Shown here piece by piece: positions 19,178 to 27,927 of a DNA stretch of 64,000 nt (its first letter is position 1; every line of letters starts with the position of its first letter). The DNA is from Peribacillus saganii. Lineage in GTDB: Bacteria; Bacillota; Bacilli; Bacillales; DSM-1321. The notes beneath the pieces were generated by a model. It worked only from the letters and a program-made list of their open reading frames with translations, was not told where the DNA came from and did no database searches. The stretch lies in the NCBI RefSeq assembly GCF_003429095.1, contig NZ_QVTE01000015.1, forward strand, positions 1 through 64,000. Reading direction: 5' to 3'. The translations under genes were made by a program, and so were the position numbers.

Positions 19178-19183
19178 ATTATA
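19178..19183 (-). promoter_or_regulatory. -10 box of fabF
   Basis: A perfect TATAAT on the minus strand. The -35 is weak (CACTTT at about 17 bases). The predicted transcription start falls immediately before the FapR-like operator. Confidence 0.6.
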
Positions 19184-19285
19184 AACCCATTTTTAAGAAA
19201 AAAGTGAACAAAATGCATTTGGTATTGTTTGCAGTCGCATATTTCCATTACCATAAGCCAAAATATAAAAAAGGAGATGATACAA

Positions 19286-19765
19286 ATGAGACATTTAATG
19301 GCTTACGCGATAAAATTCACCGGAACATTAATAGTGCTTGGCATCATCCTGGGAGCATTGTTCAACTATAGCTTCACAGATGTTTTGCTGATTACCTTTG
19401 TGTTAACACTCGCTGGATATATTATTGGCGATTTGCTTATCTTGCCAAGAACAAACAATTCTGTAGCTTCAGCGGCAGATTTTGGTCTTTCCTTTCTTGT
19501 AATTATGTGGCTTAGCAGCATTATTACGTATGAAGACGATTTGCTAACTGCTTCCTTGATTTCTGCAATTGCAGTTACTTTAATGGAATTCCTATACCAT
19601 AAGTTTGTTGCAAGGATTGATCCCATGCAGGCTGACCAACAACGGGGTAATATTGGGAGAAGCCAGTTTCAAACAGAGGCATCCGAAGAATTTGCTCCTG
19701 TGAGGCAGGATGTACGAAGCGAGGATTCTAAAAGCGAAAACAAACATAACAATCAGAAGAAATAA
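19286..19765 (+). CDS. YndM-like (DUF2512) membrane protein, copy 2
   Basis: A 159-residue paralogue of the gene at 11.4 kb. It has four membrane helices in the first 115 residues with the family segment GDLLILPRTNNSVASAADFGLSFLVIMW, then a charged tail ending in a Lys/Asn-rich stretch. AAAAAAGGAG before the ATG at 19286 sets the start over the longer open frame. Function is unknown. It is divergent from fabF and followed by a terminator. Confidence 0.82.
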   Translation: MRHLMAYAIKFTGTLIVLGIILGALFNYSFTDVLLITFVLTLAGYIIGDLLILPRTNNSVASAADFGLSFLVIMWLSSIITYEDDLLTASLISAIAVTLMEFLYHKFVARIDPMQADQQRGNIGRSQFQTEASEEFAPVRQDVRSEDSKSENKHNNQKK

Positions 19766-19772
19766 TTTACTG

Positions 19773-19806
19773 GAGCTGGCAACTGCTATGTCAGCTCTTT
19801 CGTTTT
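19773..19806 (+). terminator. Terminator after yndM copy 2
   Basis: GAGCTGGCA / TGTCAGCTC stem followed by TTTCGTTTTCC. Confidence 0.75.
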
Positions 19807-19899
19807 CCTTTGCCTGCTTTATTGAAAAATTTTTTAAAATATTCCTACTACTTGTCTCATACCCTTATAGAAAACGATCTTTCTAGGGAGTGAGACAGC

Positions 19900-21231
19900 A
19901 TGAATTCCTTTTTTAGAGGAACCATAATTTTGATTGTAGCGGCCTTTTTCAGTGAGTGCATTGAGTTCTTTGTCAATATGATTCTGGCCAGGGAGCTCCG
20001 TGAAGCAGGAATGGGTCTTTATATGTCAATATTGCCGGTTGTTATTATGGTAATGGTGATTGCAAGTCTGGAGCTGCCGATATCCATCTCTAAATTTATC
20101 GCAGAGAATAATCGCAGTCTTCATTATAATTTCCTCCAGCATGCTCTTAATTTGGCAGTGTTTGTGATGCTGGCCATAACAGGGGTTACGGTATTGCTTT
20201 TATCATTTCCGGCTGTTTTGTCTGGATTCCATCCATATGTAAAATGGCTGCTGATTGGGTTAATTCCGATTGCAGCTATTTCTTCCATAGCCAAGGGTTA
20301 CTTTATTGGTGTCCAGCAAATGGGCAAAATTGCTACATCCAATTTTATTAGAAAAGTATTTCAATTTGGAGTGCTTTTAAGCATATTTCATTTTTTTGAG
20401 TATGAACAAGAAAAAGCACTGCTAGTGGCCCTCAGTGCTTTAATTGGCAGTGAATTAATTGTGTTCCTTTACTTAATAAGCCTGTTTATCATTCATATAC
20501 AAATAATGAAAAATTCTCCACATACGCTTATGTCAGGAAAACAAGCGCGCCAGAAGCTGCTAGCCGTTTCGTTGCCAACTGTTGGCCTGCGGATTTTTCA
20601 CGCTGTAACCAATGCAATACAGCCGTTTTTAATCCATTTTGTTCTTATTGCTGCAGGCTTTGGTGCGGTTGCAGCAACGGAGCACTTTGGAATGCTCACT
20701 GGCGTTGCGATGACAATAGGGTTTTTTCCGGCATTTATCGCTCATTCACTCATGATCATGCTGATTCCCAATGTATCAGATGCCTATGCAAGAAAGGATT
20801 TTGAAAAACTAAGGTATTTATTGCAGCAGTCCATGCTGTTTACGATGTGCTACGGAATTCCTGCTGTCCTCATAATGTACATATTCGCTGAGCCCTTAAC
20901 AGCCCTATTTTTTTCATCTACAGCAGCAGCATTCTATTTAAAACTGATGTGGCCGTATTTCTTCTTCCATTTCTTAGTAATTCCAATGCAGGCATACTTA
21001 ATAGGACTTGGGCTGGTTAAAGACGCACTGCTCCATTCCGTTTGGTCCCATGTCATTTCGTTTTCGGTTATGTTTGCTCTTGGATCACAGCCCTCATTAA
21101 ATATGGCAGGAATTATTGTTGGGATGAATGCTGGAATAGTCCTACTGACAATGCTTCATTATCTGACTATCTGCAGGAAAATTGGATTTACACTTTTACT
21201 GACAAAACCAAAGGAAAATTTTTATACGTGA
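19900..21231 (+). CDS. SpoVB-like MOP-family flippase (YkvU-like)
   Basis: A 443-residue protein with about twelve to fourteen membrane helices of the MATE/MurJ-like polysaccharide transporter fold. It starts FRGTIILIVAAFFSECIEFFVNMILAREL, as in SpoVB and YkvU of B. subtilis, proteins that act in spore cortex formation or at the spore membrane. Conserved turns include GLIPIAAISSIAKGYFIGVQQM and AHSLMIMLIPNVSDAYA. Which paralogue it corresponds to cannot be fixed here. It is convergent with the next gene and shares a terminator with it. Confidence 0.85.
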   Translation: MNSFFRGTIILIVAAFFSECIEFFVNMILARELREAGMGLYMSILPVVIMVMVIASLELPISISKFIAENNRSLHYNFLQHALNLAVFVMLAITGVTVLLLSFPAVLSGFHPYVKWLLIGLIPIAAISSIAKGYFIGVQQMGKIATSNFIRKVFQFGVLLSIFHFFEYEQEKALLVALSALIGSELIVFLYLISLFIIHIQIMKNSPHTLMSGKQARQKLLAVSLPTVGLRIFHAVTNAIQPFLIHFVLIAAGFGAVAATEHFGMLTGVAMTIGFFPAFIAHSLMIMLIPNVSDAYARKDFEKLRYLLQQSMLFTMCYGIPAVLIMYIFAEPLTALFFSSTAAAFYLKLMWPYFFFHFLVIPMQAYLIGLGLVKDALLHSVWSHVISFSVMFALGSQPSLNMAGIIVGMNAGIVLLTMLHYLTICRKIGFTLLLTKPKENFYT

Positions 21232-21237
21232 AAATGA

Positions 21238-21272
21238 AAAAATCAACCTCAGAAAAGAGGTTGAAATTTTTT
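21238..21272. terminator. Shared terminator of two convergent genes
   Basis: TCAACCTC / GAGGTTGA stem with A/T runs on both sides (AATTTTTTC on the plus strand). Confidence 0.85.
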
Positions 21273-21716
21273 CTATTCCGCTGTTGTGGCTTCTTCCCTG
21301 CTATTATTATTTCCGATATTAATATTTAGGTCCGGGTCAAAATTCAGGTAAGCTTTAGGATTAATTTGTGTTTTCGGGTTAATTTCCAGTTCTGGATTAA
21401 TTTGCGTCTTAGGATTGATTTGAGTCATTGGATTGAATTCAAAGTTTGGATTAATTTGTGTTTGAGGATTGAATTCGAATTTTGTTTCTATTTCAGTTTC
21501 AGGGTTGAACTCCAGATGCGGATTCATTTGTGTAAAGGGGTTAAATTGCAGAAAAGGCATGCCCATAAGTTCCCAATTCTCATATCCTTTTACCCAATGC
21601 TTCCTTAGTTTTTTTACATAATGATAATAGGTATGCATATCAGAAGCCTGCTTCATTTTCTGATAATAAAAATTTAACCGGCCTAAATGATGTGCAAATT
21701 TATCGTGTGTTTTCAT
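21273..21716 (-). CDS. Asn-Pro hexapeptide-repeat protein, function unknown
   Basis: A 147-residue protein in two parts. Residues 1-60 are basic and aromatic, probably helical (KFAHHLGRLNFYYQKMKQ). From about residue 61 there follow roughly twelve hexapeptides in one register with consensus [FIM]-N-P-x-[TLF]-[QE], for example FNPFTQ, MNPHLE, FNPQTQ, INPKTQ, INPELE. It ends in an Asn-rich acidic tail. No signal peptide was seen. GGAGGG before the ATG at 21716 is the better start; an upstream start lacks one. I do not recognise a family. The period of six with a hydrophobic first position recalls beta-solenoids (inference). Confidence 0.75.
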   Translation of the reverse strand: MKTHDKFAHHLGRLNFYYQKMKQASDMHTYYHYVKKLRKHWVKGYENWELMGMPFLQFNPFTQMNPHLEFNPETEIETKFEFNPQTQINPNFEFNPMTQINPKTQINPELEINPKTQINPKAYLNFDPDLNINIGNNNSREEATTAE

Positions 21717-21801
21717 GGAAAATCCCTCCAAATATTTGTGTCCCATCGTCCTTTCTACATTATGATTGGGACAATTTCTTTGTTTGGGTATGAGTCCAGT
21801 T

Positions 21802-21840
21802 TTAAAAAAATAGCCCTATTGGTCTTCAACCATTGGGCTT
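21802..21840 (-). terminator. Terminator after the YiiX-like gene
   Basis: Minus-strand stem AGCCCAATGGT / ACCAATAGGGCT followed by ATTTTTTT. Confidence 0.85.
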
Positions 21841-21847
21841 GATTTTG

Positions 21848-22636
21848 TCATGAATTGAGATGAAAAACAAATTCGTGATGCTTGTAAATCAGTGTAAAAT
21901 TTTCATCCTGGCTTAACCCGGTTTCTAAATCTTCTGGCGAGAATAGGAAGTGATCATTGTAAAACTTGTAATGTGCTCCATAATAATAGGATAACCAAAT
22001 GAGCTTTGAGCAGTAAATTGACTCCAATAGGTCTTCCAGCGGAGTTTTCGTAGTAAAGGAAAATACAGGATTTTTCTTTCCGTTTTTAGCATTATCTTGG
22101 TAAGTTGCTAAATAGGAAAGAGCAAAATTTGCCGCTTTTGTTCCCATCTCTTCGGATTTGGGGCGATAATGGGCATACAGCGGATGTGCAACAATAAACT
22201 GTTCAATCGTATCTTTTTTGATAAAAGGCCTCATAATGATAGCCTCTACGACATGACTGTCATCAACAACAATTGCGGAATGCCCCATATAGCCCGGAGG
22301 AAACCCATTAACATTATCACATGCAATCAGAATGTCTCCTGCCTTGAAATCCGCTCTCAAATCCCGGGATGTATCCCTATTAAACTGAAACCGGTTTACG
22401 TATCCGACAGTCTCCCTGTTTTTTAAAAAAACTCCAGAAACAGTGAGACGATGTGTGCCATCTCCTAAACTTCTTGTATCGAAGTACAATTCTGATTGAG
22501 GGTAAAATTGACCGAGACAATGTTTATCAACATAAAGATAATATGGTAAAAATCGAATGCCATCTTTCATTTTTAACTTTAGTGTAGTCCCCATTTGAAA
22601 GATATCAAAAAGTTTAGAGTTCAATTGATTCACCAC
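21848..22636 (-). CDS. YiiX/YebB-like NlpC/P60-superfamily protein
   Basis: A 262-residue cytosolic protein. From about residue 95 it has the permuted papain-like fold of YiiX (DUF830): AGDILIACDN, then the histidine in GYMGHSAIVVDD (His119) and, late in the chain, the cysteine in SIYCSKLIW (Cys209). Such enzymes hydrolyse amide or thioester bonds, often of lipids; the substrate is unknown. The N-terminal 90 residues form a beta-rich domain I cannot name. The start is GTG at 22636 or 22633, or TTG at 22624 behind GGTGGTGA; the same start context precedes the kinase at 16.5 kb. Confidence 0.75.
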   Translation of the reverse strand: MVNQLNSKLFDIFQMGTTLKLKMKDGIRFLPYYLYVDKHCLGQFYPQSELYFDTRSLGDGTHRLTVSGVFLKNRETVGYVNRFQFNRDTSRDLRADFKAGDILIACDNVNGFPPGYMGHSAIVVDDSHVVEAIIMRPFIKKDTIEQFIVAHPLYAHYRPKSEEMGTKAANFALSYLATYQDNAKNGKKNPVFSFTTKTPLEDLLESIYCSKLIWLSYYYGAHYKFYNDHFLFSPEDLETGLSQDENFTLIYKHHEFVFHLNS

Positions 22637-22686
22637 CCACCCATACTATATTCAGGGTGGGCGATCCAGGTGATTGATGAAGTATC

Positions 22687-23529
22687 TTATTGCACAACAA
22701 TGTCTGTCAGTACGTTTTGCCCATTGTTATTTTTATAATAGGAAACCAGAACTCGAGCATTTTTAGGAATGTCCTCCCAGTCCACGTTTCTTACATCCCC
22801 TATTTGCAGCATAAGCGTTTCCATTTCCGTATTTACTTCGATTGAATTATTGTCTATTTTGCCAACATAGGCTGCTTCCGTTTTGATAAGATTGGGCTTA
22901 TTGTCATTCTTTATTTCAATATAGGTTAATACGTTCTGGCTATTTTCGTTAATAAAATATTCGATAACCACAGGGGTATTTTCTGAAACGCTGCTCCAGT
23001 TAAAACCTCTAACCATTCCATCCTGCAAACCTATCGATTCAGAACCCGTATTTATTTCAACTGAATTGGCATCAATCCTGCCGGTATATACCCCTTCTTT
23101 TTTGATTACTTGAGGCTTCTTTGCTACAGAATCATTTTTGTCACTCGTTTCGGGGTTTGTTATAGAATCTTTTTCTGCAGTGATCTCAAACTTCGTTAAA
23201 ACAAACTGGCCATTTTCATTTTTGTAATAACTAATGAGAACCGGTACATTTTTCTCAATGCTGTTCCAATCGACATCCGTTACATTCCCTATTTGCAATG
23301 CCATGGTTTTCGATTCAGTATTCACTTCAATTGATTTTCCATCAATTTGTCCTGAGTAGGCCGCCTCTTCCTTTATAATATCGCGCATTTCCTCCTTTTT
23401 GCTGCCGCTGTCCGCTTTTTCTTTTACTTCTTCTGTTTGCGTTTCTTTTCCTTCTTGATTAGTTGTATTTCCACAAGCGGAAAGCGCCAAAGATAAACAT
23501 AAAATTAAGCAAAACTTTATATTTTTCAT
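22687..23529 (-). CDS. Lipoprotein with three tandem repeat domains
   Basis: A 280-residue secreted lipoprotein. It has a signal peptide with lipobox LSAC (Cys19), a Lys/Glu-rich linker, then three copies of a unit of about 60 residues at roughly 55-115, 143-203 and 219-279. Each reads AxYxGxID...SIEVNTE, LQxGxVxxxxW and VLISYYxNxNGQxVLTxxEI. The units are predicted beta-rich. Copies are separated by acidic/basic linkers. I do not recognise the family. AGGAGG lies just upstream. It is convergent with the decayed NlpC/P60 gene on its other side only by position, not function. Confidence 0.75.
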   Translation of the reverse strand: MKNIKFCLILCLSLALSACGNTTNQEGKETQTEEVKEKADSGSKKEEMRDIIKEEAAYSGQIDGKSIEVNTESKTMALQIGNVTDVDWNSIEKNVPVLISYYKNENGQFVLTKFEITAEKDSITNPETSDKNDSVAKKPQVIKKEGVYTGRIDANSVEINTGSESIGLQDGMVRGFNWSSVSENTPVVIEYFINENSQNVLTYIEIKNDNKPNLIKTEAAYVGKIDNNSIEVNTEMETLMLQIGDVRNVDWEDIPKNARVLVSYYKNNNGQNVLTDIVVQ

Positions 23530-23646
23530 AATTCACCTCCTATTTTGTTGTTTCAGCTATTTGACGTTTGCATCCACCGTTAAGTTACATGAAATTTTAT
23601 ATGCTTTTTTGTCTAATGAATGAAAAAATTTAAAGGGGTAAACAGT

Positions 23647-23988
23647 TTGGAAAAATTAAAGCTTGGAGCCATTACAAGAGCTTTAACAGGACTATTATTA
23701 ATTCAATCACCTGCTCCTTTGTCTTACAAAAAACAGTTTTTGCAGCTGTACAGACCCAAAGTCAAAATGCGAAGGATCTGCTGATTACTTCTGCCAAAAA
23801 GCAAATCGGAGTTAAGTTTGTGTACGGCGGTACATCCCTATCAGGTTTTGATTCCTCCGGGATATATCCAATATGTTATTGCCAAGCAAAATGTAAAACT
23901 GCCGAGGACTACTAAGGACATCTACCCGAAAAGGGTCACCAGTCCATAAAAGCTATCTTAATCCGGGTTATCTGGTGTTCTTTGACAT
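23647..23988 (+). pseudogene. Decayed secreted NlpC/P60 peptidoglycan hydrolase
   Basis: Reading across three frames gives a signal-like start (TTG at 23647), then VFAAVQTQSQNAKDLLITSAK, KQIGVKFVYGGTSLSGFDSSG, YIQYVIAKQNVKLPRTTKDIY and finally LNPGYLVFFD. These are the successive motifs of NlpC/P60 enzymes. The catalytic cysteine of FDCSG is serine (TCC). One frameshift lies in the signal region, one directly after FDSSG and one before LNPGYLVFF. The C-terminal His motif is gone. It sits next to the left edge of the catabolic island. Confidence 0.8.
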
Positions 23989-24004
23989 AAAAATATTTTT
24001 CCAG

Positions 24005-24049
24005 AATAAACAAGAATGCATCCTTTTTTGACGGTGCATTCTTGTTTTG
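24005..24049. terminator. Terminator at the end of the large catabolic operon
   Basis: AACAAGAATGCA / TGCATTCTTGTT stem. On the minus strand it closes the MFS gene. Its arms nearly repeat those of the hairpin at 55949-55989. Confidence 0.8.
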
Positions 24050-24060
24050 ATTGCATAAAT

Positions 24061-25317
24061 TTATGCTTCTATTTCTTTTTTTTCATTCACCATTAATATA
24101 ATAAAAGAATTGACAATGAGCAGTACAACACATAGCCAAAGTGTTGACCCATAATTAGAAGATAAGCTGAAAAGATAACCTGGTATCAACGAGCCGGTTG
24201 CTGCTCCGAACTGGTGAAAGAATCCAATTAAACCTACTGCTGAACCCATTCGATTGATCCCGAATATATTCGAAACAAGCATAGTAAAAGGTGTAATCGT
24301 TGCAATATCGGTAAGACCGTAAAGCAGTGCAAAAACGAATAAGCCTATCGGCTGATCAACAAAAATTAATAGAAACAATGCAACTAGCCGAATGCCGAAT
24401 AAAATAAAAAGCAATATTTTATTGCTAAACACATCTGTTATATATCCTATTACAATGGTACCTAAAATATTAAACACACCATATAGGATCATAGCATTTG
24501 CGATTAATGTTCGTGAGTACTCCCTGTTTTCCCCCAACGGGACTAAATGTGAATGAATCAGCCCAATATCAGTGAACCCGCAAATAAAGTTTGCGGTTAT
24601 CAGGAGCCATGTAATCGGGTGCCGGAATATGGATAGAATAGACGGGGCTATACTTGTTTCACCTTTCTTCAGAACCGGTGCATGTTGTTCATATGGACCA
24701 CTCTCCTTTGCCATGGGACGGTCACGGTAAAATAACACATAAAGAGGTAAAAAGACTAATGCATACACTCCGCCATATAAAACAAAAAGCAGTTTCCACC
24801 CTATTTTATCAATCAGGAAGATATTTAAAGGTGTATAAATCATAGGACCAGCAGCCATTCCTACGACTACAATGCTTATCATTAACCCTTTTTTCTTCTT
24901 GAACCATCTAACTATAGCGACCGAAACAGTAATATATGACGCGAATCCAAACCCAATTGATCCTATGACCCCGTATAATATCATCATTTGCCAAATATGT
25001 TCAGCAAAATAAGAACCAATTAAACAAATACTCAAAAAAACCATACTATACGATAAGACCTTACGGGGACCTATTCTATCAACAAGTCTTCCTGCAACCA
25101 TCATGCTAATTCCATATACAAAAAGACTGGTAAAGGAAACAGTGCTGATCCACAGACGGTCCACTGAAAAGGTTTTTTCCCATGGTGTGGTGTATGTTCC
25201 AAAAGAAGCACGGATACCCATAGACGCGAACAAGGCTAAAAAAGATAAAGCTACTATTATATAGCCATAATAAAATGATGCCTTAGGTTCAGGGATAACA
25301 ACGGTAGACTTTTCCAC
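24061..25317 (-). CDS. MFS transporter, oxalate/formate-antiporter-like
   Basis: A 418-residue carrier with twelve membrane helices. The start GYIIVALSFLALFASMGIRASFGTY and the loop GRLVDRIGPRKV are typical of the OFA/monocarboxylate group of MFS proteins, which move small organic anions. It is the last gene of the long minus-strand run, four bases behind the BenE-like gene, so it probably carries a carboxylate intermediate or substrate of the island's pathway. The substrate is not readable from sequence. Confidence 0.85.
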   Translation of the reverse strand: MEKSTVVIPEPKASFYYGYIIVALSFLALFASMGIRASFGTYTTPWEKTFSVDRLWISTVSFTSLFVYGISMMVAGRLVDRIGPRKVLSYSMVFLSICLIGSYFAEHIWQMMILYGVIGSIGFGFASYITVSVAIVRWFKKKKGLMISIVVVGMAAGPMIYTPLNIFLIDKIGWKLLFVLYGGVYALVFLPLYVLFYRDRPMAKESGPYEQHAPVLKKGETSIAPSILSIFRHPITWLLITANFICGFTDIGLIHSHLVPLGENREYSRTLIANAMILYGVFNILGTIVIGYITDVFSNKILLFILFGIRLVALFLLIFVDQPIGLFVFALLYGLTDIATITPFTMLVSNIFGINRMGSAVGLIGFFHQFGAATGSLIPGYLFSLSSNYGSTLWLCVVLLIVNSFIILMVNEKKEIEA

Positions 25318-25321
25318 TTTC

Positions 25322-26551
25322 TCACCTCTCTTTCCCTAGTTCTGTATTTTTTTTCTTTTCTACTAAATTGGCAATTAACGATCCAGCAGCTAACGCCCAA
25401 ACTGGTGCACTAATATAAAAAACAGTAATATGTGATAAAGCAATTACATAGGTAAAGGTTACACTCATTAGCATTTTTGGCTGTGAAAAACTTGAATGCA
25501 AGCTGGAACCCAGCACTCCAAATAAAGCAAATCCTGCAAGTATCGGTACAAAATCTTCCGGCAGCGACTTAATAAAAGGGACAGTTTGCCCAGCGAAAAT
25601 CCCAAATAATAAAAGCAATATTCCAGATACGACCGCAGCAACAAACCGTGTATCTTTTGTACCTGTATCCTTTCCTCCGCAGATAGCTGTCATCATTCCG
25701 GCAATATTTGCCGATTGTCCCCCGAAAAGATTAGCTGCTGCTGAAAAAATTCCACTTAGTGTTAAAATCCTATTGGTTGGCGGATTGTAATTATTTTGTT
25801 CTAAGGCACCAATTCCAGGCGCAGCATCGTTACCTAAGATTAATAATGCAAGCGGCAATGATATGGAAAAAATGCTCAGCAAGCTAAATGATGGAATCTG
25901 GATATGTGGTATTACAAAATCCATTGCCGTTCCTGCTGATGTGAAATCCTGGGTGAAGAACAGCATCAGAAATGCAGCCACAACAGCTCCTAATACAGGT
26001 GGAATCCGTGTTTTCCATTTTGTTAATATGAAAAACGAAAGCAATGCCACTCCCCCGATTATTGGCAGGTGCTGTACAGATACAATTAATCGCACTACAT
26101 ATTCAGTAATTATTCCAGCCATCATAGCAGCAATAATTTCTTTCGGAACATAATTCATTAGTTTTGAAAACAAACCCAATATTCCAATAAGAAAAATCAG
26201 CAGACTGGAAATGAGGTAACTTCCTATCAACTGATTATATGTAAATTGTGAACTCATCGTAGCAAGAAAAGCTACCCCGGTAATGGAATGAGCTCCTACA
26301 ATCGGTATACGGTAATAAAGAGGAAGGACAATACTAAATAGCCCTCCGAAAAAGTAGACCGAAAACATCCAAAAAATCGTTTGTTCATTTGTGAAGTTCC
26401 CGTTGGCGGCTGCTTCAAGAATAATAATTGGCGGTCCGGTAAAAGCAAGCAGCCCAGAAACTATACCTGAAGAGAGATTCTTTGAATGAATGGTTTTGTC
26501 GCTATTCCCATTTGATGGTACTGGAAAGCGTCGAACTTCTGCTTTTCCCAT
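25322..26551 (-). CDS. BenE-family (benzoate/H+ symporter-like) permease
   Basis: A 409-residue membrane protein with about eleven to twelve helices. It has the BenE pattern: GIVSGLLAFTGPPIIILEAA early, then LALLILGNDAAPGIGALEQNNYNPP and FGGQSANIAGMMTAICGG in the nucleobase-transporter-like core. BenE carries benzoate in proteobacteria; in this island an aromatic or heteroaromatic carboxylate is likely. GAGAGGAG nine bases before the ATG at 26551 fixes the start. A hairpin separates it from the solute-binding gene upstream. Confidence 0.85.
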   Translation of the reverse strand: MGKAEVRRFPVPSNGNSDKTIHSKNLSSGIVSGLLAFTGPPIIILEAAANGNFTNEQTIFWMFSVYFFGGLFSIVLPLYYRIPIVGAHSITGVAFLATMSSQFTYNQLIGSYLISSLLIFLIGILGLFSKLMNYVPKEIIAAMMAGIITEYVVRLIVSVQHLPIIGGVALLSFFILTKWKTRIPPVLGAVVAAFLMLFFTQDFTSAGTAMDFVIPHIQIPSFSLLSIFSISLPLALLILGNDAAPGIGALEQNNYNPPTNRILTLSGIFSAAANLFGGQSANIAGMMTAICGGKDTGTKDTRFVAAVVSGILLLLFGIFAGQTVPFIKSLPEDFVPILAGFALFGVLGSSLHSSFSQPKMLMSVTFTYVIALSHITVFYISAPVWALAAGSLIANLVEKKKNTELGKER

Positions 26552-26618
26552 ACTACACATCTCCTCTCCCGATTAATAAATGAGTGCTCTCATTCATCAA
26601 AATGAATGGGAGACTAGC

Positions 26619-26648
26619 AAAGAGGCAAATAGAATCATTTGCCTCTTT
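26619..26648 (-). other. Perfect 12-base hairpin inside the operon
   Basis: AAAGAGGCAAAT / ATTTGCCTCTTT with a six-base loop, between the solute-binding protein gene and the BenE gene. There is no T tract beyond the stem. It may stabilise the upstream message or partly terminate, as is common after solute-binding genes. Confidence 0.6.
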
Positions 26649-26660
26649 AAAAATAATTAT

Positions 26661-27914
26661 TTAGTCTTCTTTAATATAATCGGCCGTGAAAAACTCCACT
26701 TGCTTCCATTGTCCATCAACAACTTCCATTAATGCATTTGTGGAAATTACATTTCCATGTTCATCAAAATCAATAGGGCCAGACGCTCCTTGATAATCAA
26801 TGTCATTCCCTGCTTTTAATTCTTTCAGCCCTTCTTCAAAAGTAGTAACTTGCTTACCAGGTGGATTTGTGACTTCACGAATCTTTTCATTAATCCCACT
26901 TCCGCTTGCTTCTCCTGCTGCCTGCATTGCTAACGCAGAAGCAATTAATAGATCATAAGTATTCGCGTTATAATATCCACCTGAAGGTTTCGCTTTAAAT
27001 CGTGCTTCATAGTTTTCATTAAAACGTTTAAAAGCCTGATTGTTTTCATCTTCCATAGCAATAATCGTTTTGATTCCTTCTGCAACGTCTTTGCCAATTA
27101 CATCAATGAATTCTTGTACCGCTACGTCAGGTGTAATATACCATTCCCATGCATAGCCCCTCTGCTTTGCTGCTTTAAAAATAGATGGAGCAGTGTCAAT
27201 CCCGCCAGAATAATAAACTAATTTAGGATTTGCCTTGGCAATTTTCTTCAATTCACCATTATACGTGTTCTGTCCAGGGTTGAAGGTTACCTCTTCTAGA
27301 ATTTTGCCGCCTAATTTTTCATAAGTTTCTTTAAATCTATGAACATCACTTTGTGCACCTTCATAGTTTCCTACCATAATCGCTATTTCTTTTACTCCGC
27401 TTTCAATCAGCACTTTTGCTCTAACTTCTCCGATTGTGGAGTCGGAAGCTGCGGTACGAAACGCGTAGTTTCCGCCAACTTCATCCAGCTCAGTTGACCC
27501 AGCAAAAGCAGACATAATAGGCACTTCCGATTTTGGTGCCTCTTTTAGTAATGCCAGCATTGATTCTGTTTCAGGACCGATCGCAACTACAGCTTTATCA
27601 GCGTTGACAAGTTTCTGATAGCCTTTAATTGCACCTTCAACAGTAGAGGCTGTGTCCACATCGATCGTATTTATTTTTTTGCCATCAAGAATCCCGCCTG
27701 CTTCATTAATTTCTTCCTTCGCTAAAAGCAGTGAATTTATATTTTCTTTTGTAAAGGGTCCAAGCCATCCTGTTAAACCTGCTAGAAACCCAACATTAAT
27801 GTCTCCGCTGCTTGCTTTTGCCCCGTCCGCAGAACCCCCAGTTGAGCTGGCACAACCCGTCAGAAGAGTGGCGGCAGTCACAATGGATACGGCAATCAAT
27901 GAAATTTTTTTCAT
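26661..27914 (-). CDS. Branched-chain-amino-acid-type ABC solute-binding lipoprotein (LivK-like)
   Basis: A 417-residue lipoprotein with lipobox LLTGCASS (Cys21) and a periplasmic-binding fold of the LivJ/K family: INVGFLAGLTGWLGPFTKENINSLLLAKEEINEAGG and later IGPETESMLALLKEA. It delivers ligand to the adjacent LivHMGF permease. Proteins of this family also bind aromatic acids and amides, and the surrounding genes make such a ligand more likely than an amino acid. It is the last of the five ABC genes. Confidence 0.9.
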   Translation of the reverse strand: MKKISLIAVSIVTAATLLTGCASSTGGSADGAKASSGDINVGFLAGLTGWLGPFTKENINSLLLAKEEINEAGGILDGKKINTIDVDTASTVEGAIKGYQKLVNADKAVVAIGPETESMLALLKEAPKSEVPIMSAFAGSTELDEVGGNYAFRTAASDSTIGEVRAKVLIESGVKEIAIMVGNYEGAQSDVHRFKETYEKLGGKILEEVTFNPGQNTYNGELKKIAKANPKLVYYSGGIDTAPSIFKAAKQRGYAWEWYITPDVAVQEFIDVIGKDVAEGIKTIIAMEDENNQAFKRFNENYEARFKAKPSGGYYNANTYDLLIASALAMQAAGEASGSGINEKIREVTNPPGKQVTTFEEGLKELKAGNDIDYQGASGPIDFDEHGNVISTNALMEVVDGQWKQVEFFTADYIKED

Positions 27915-27927
27915 TCTTTTTTCCCCC

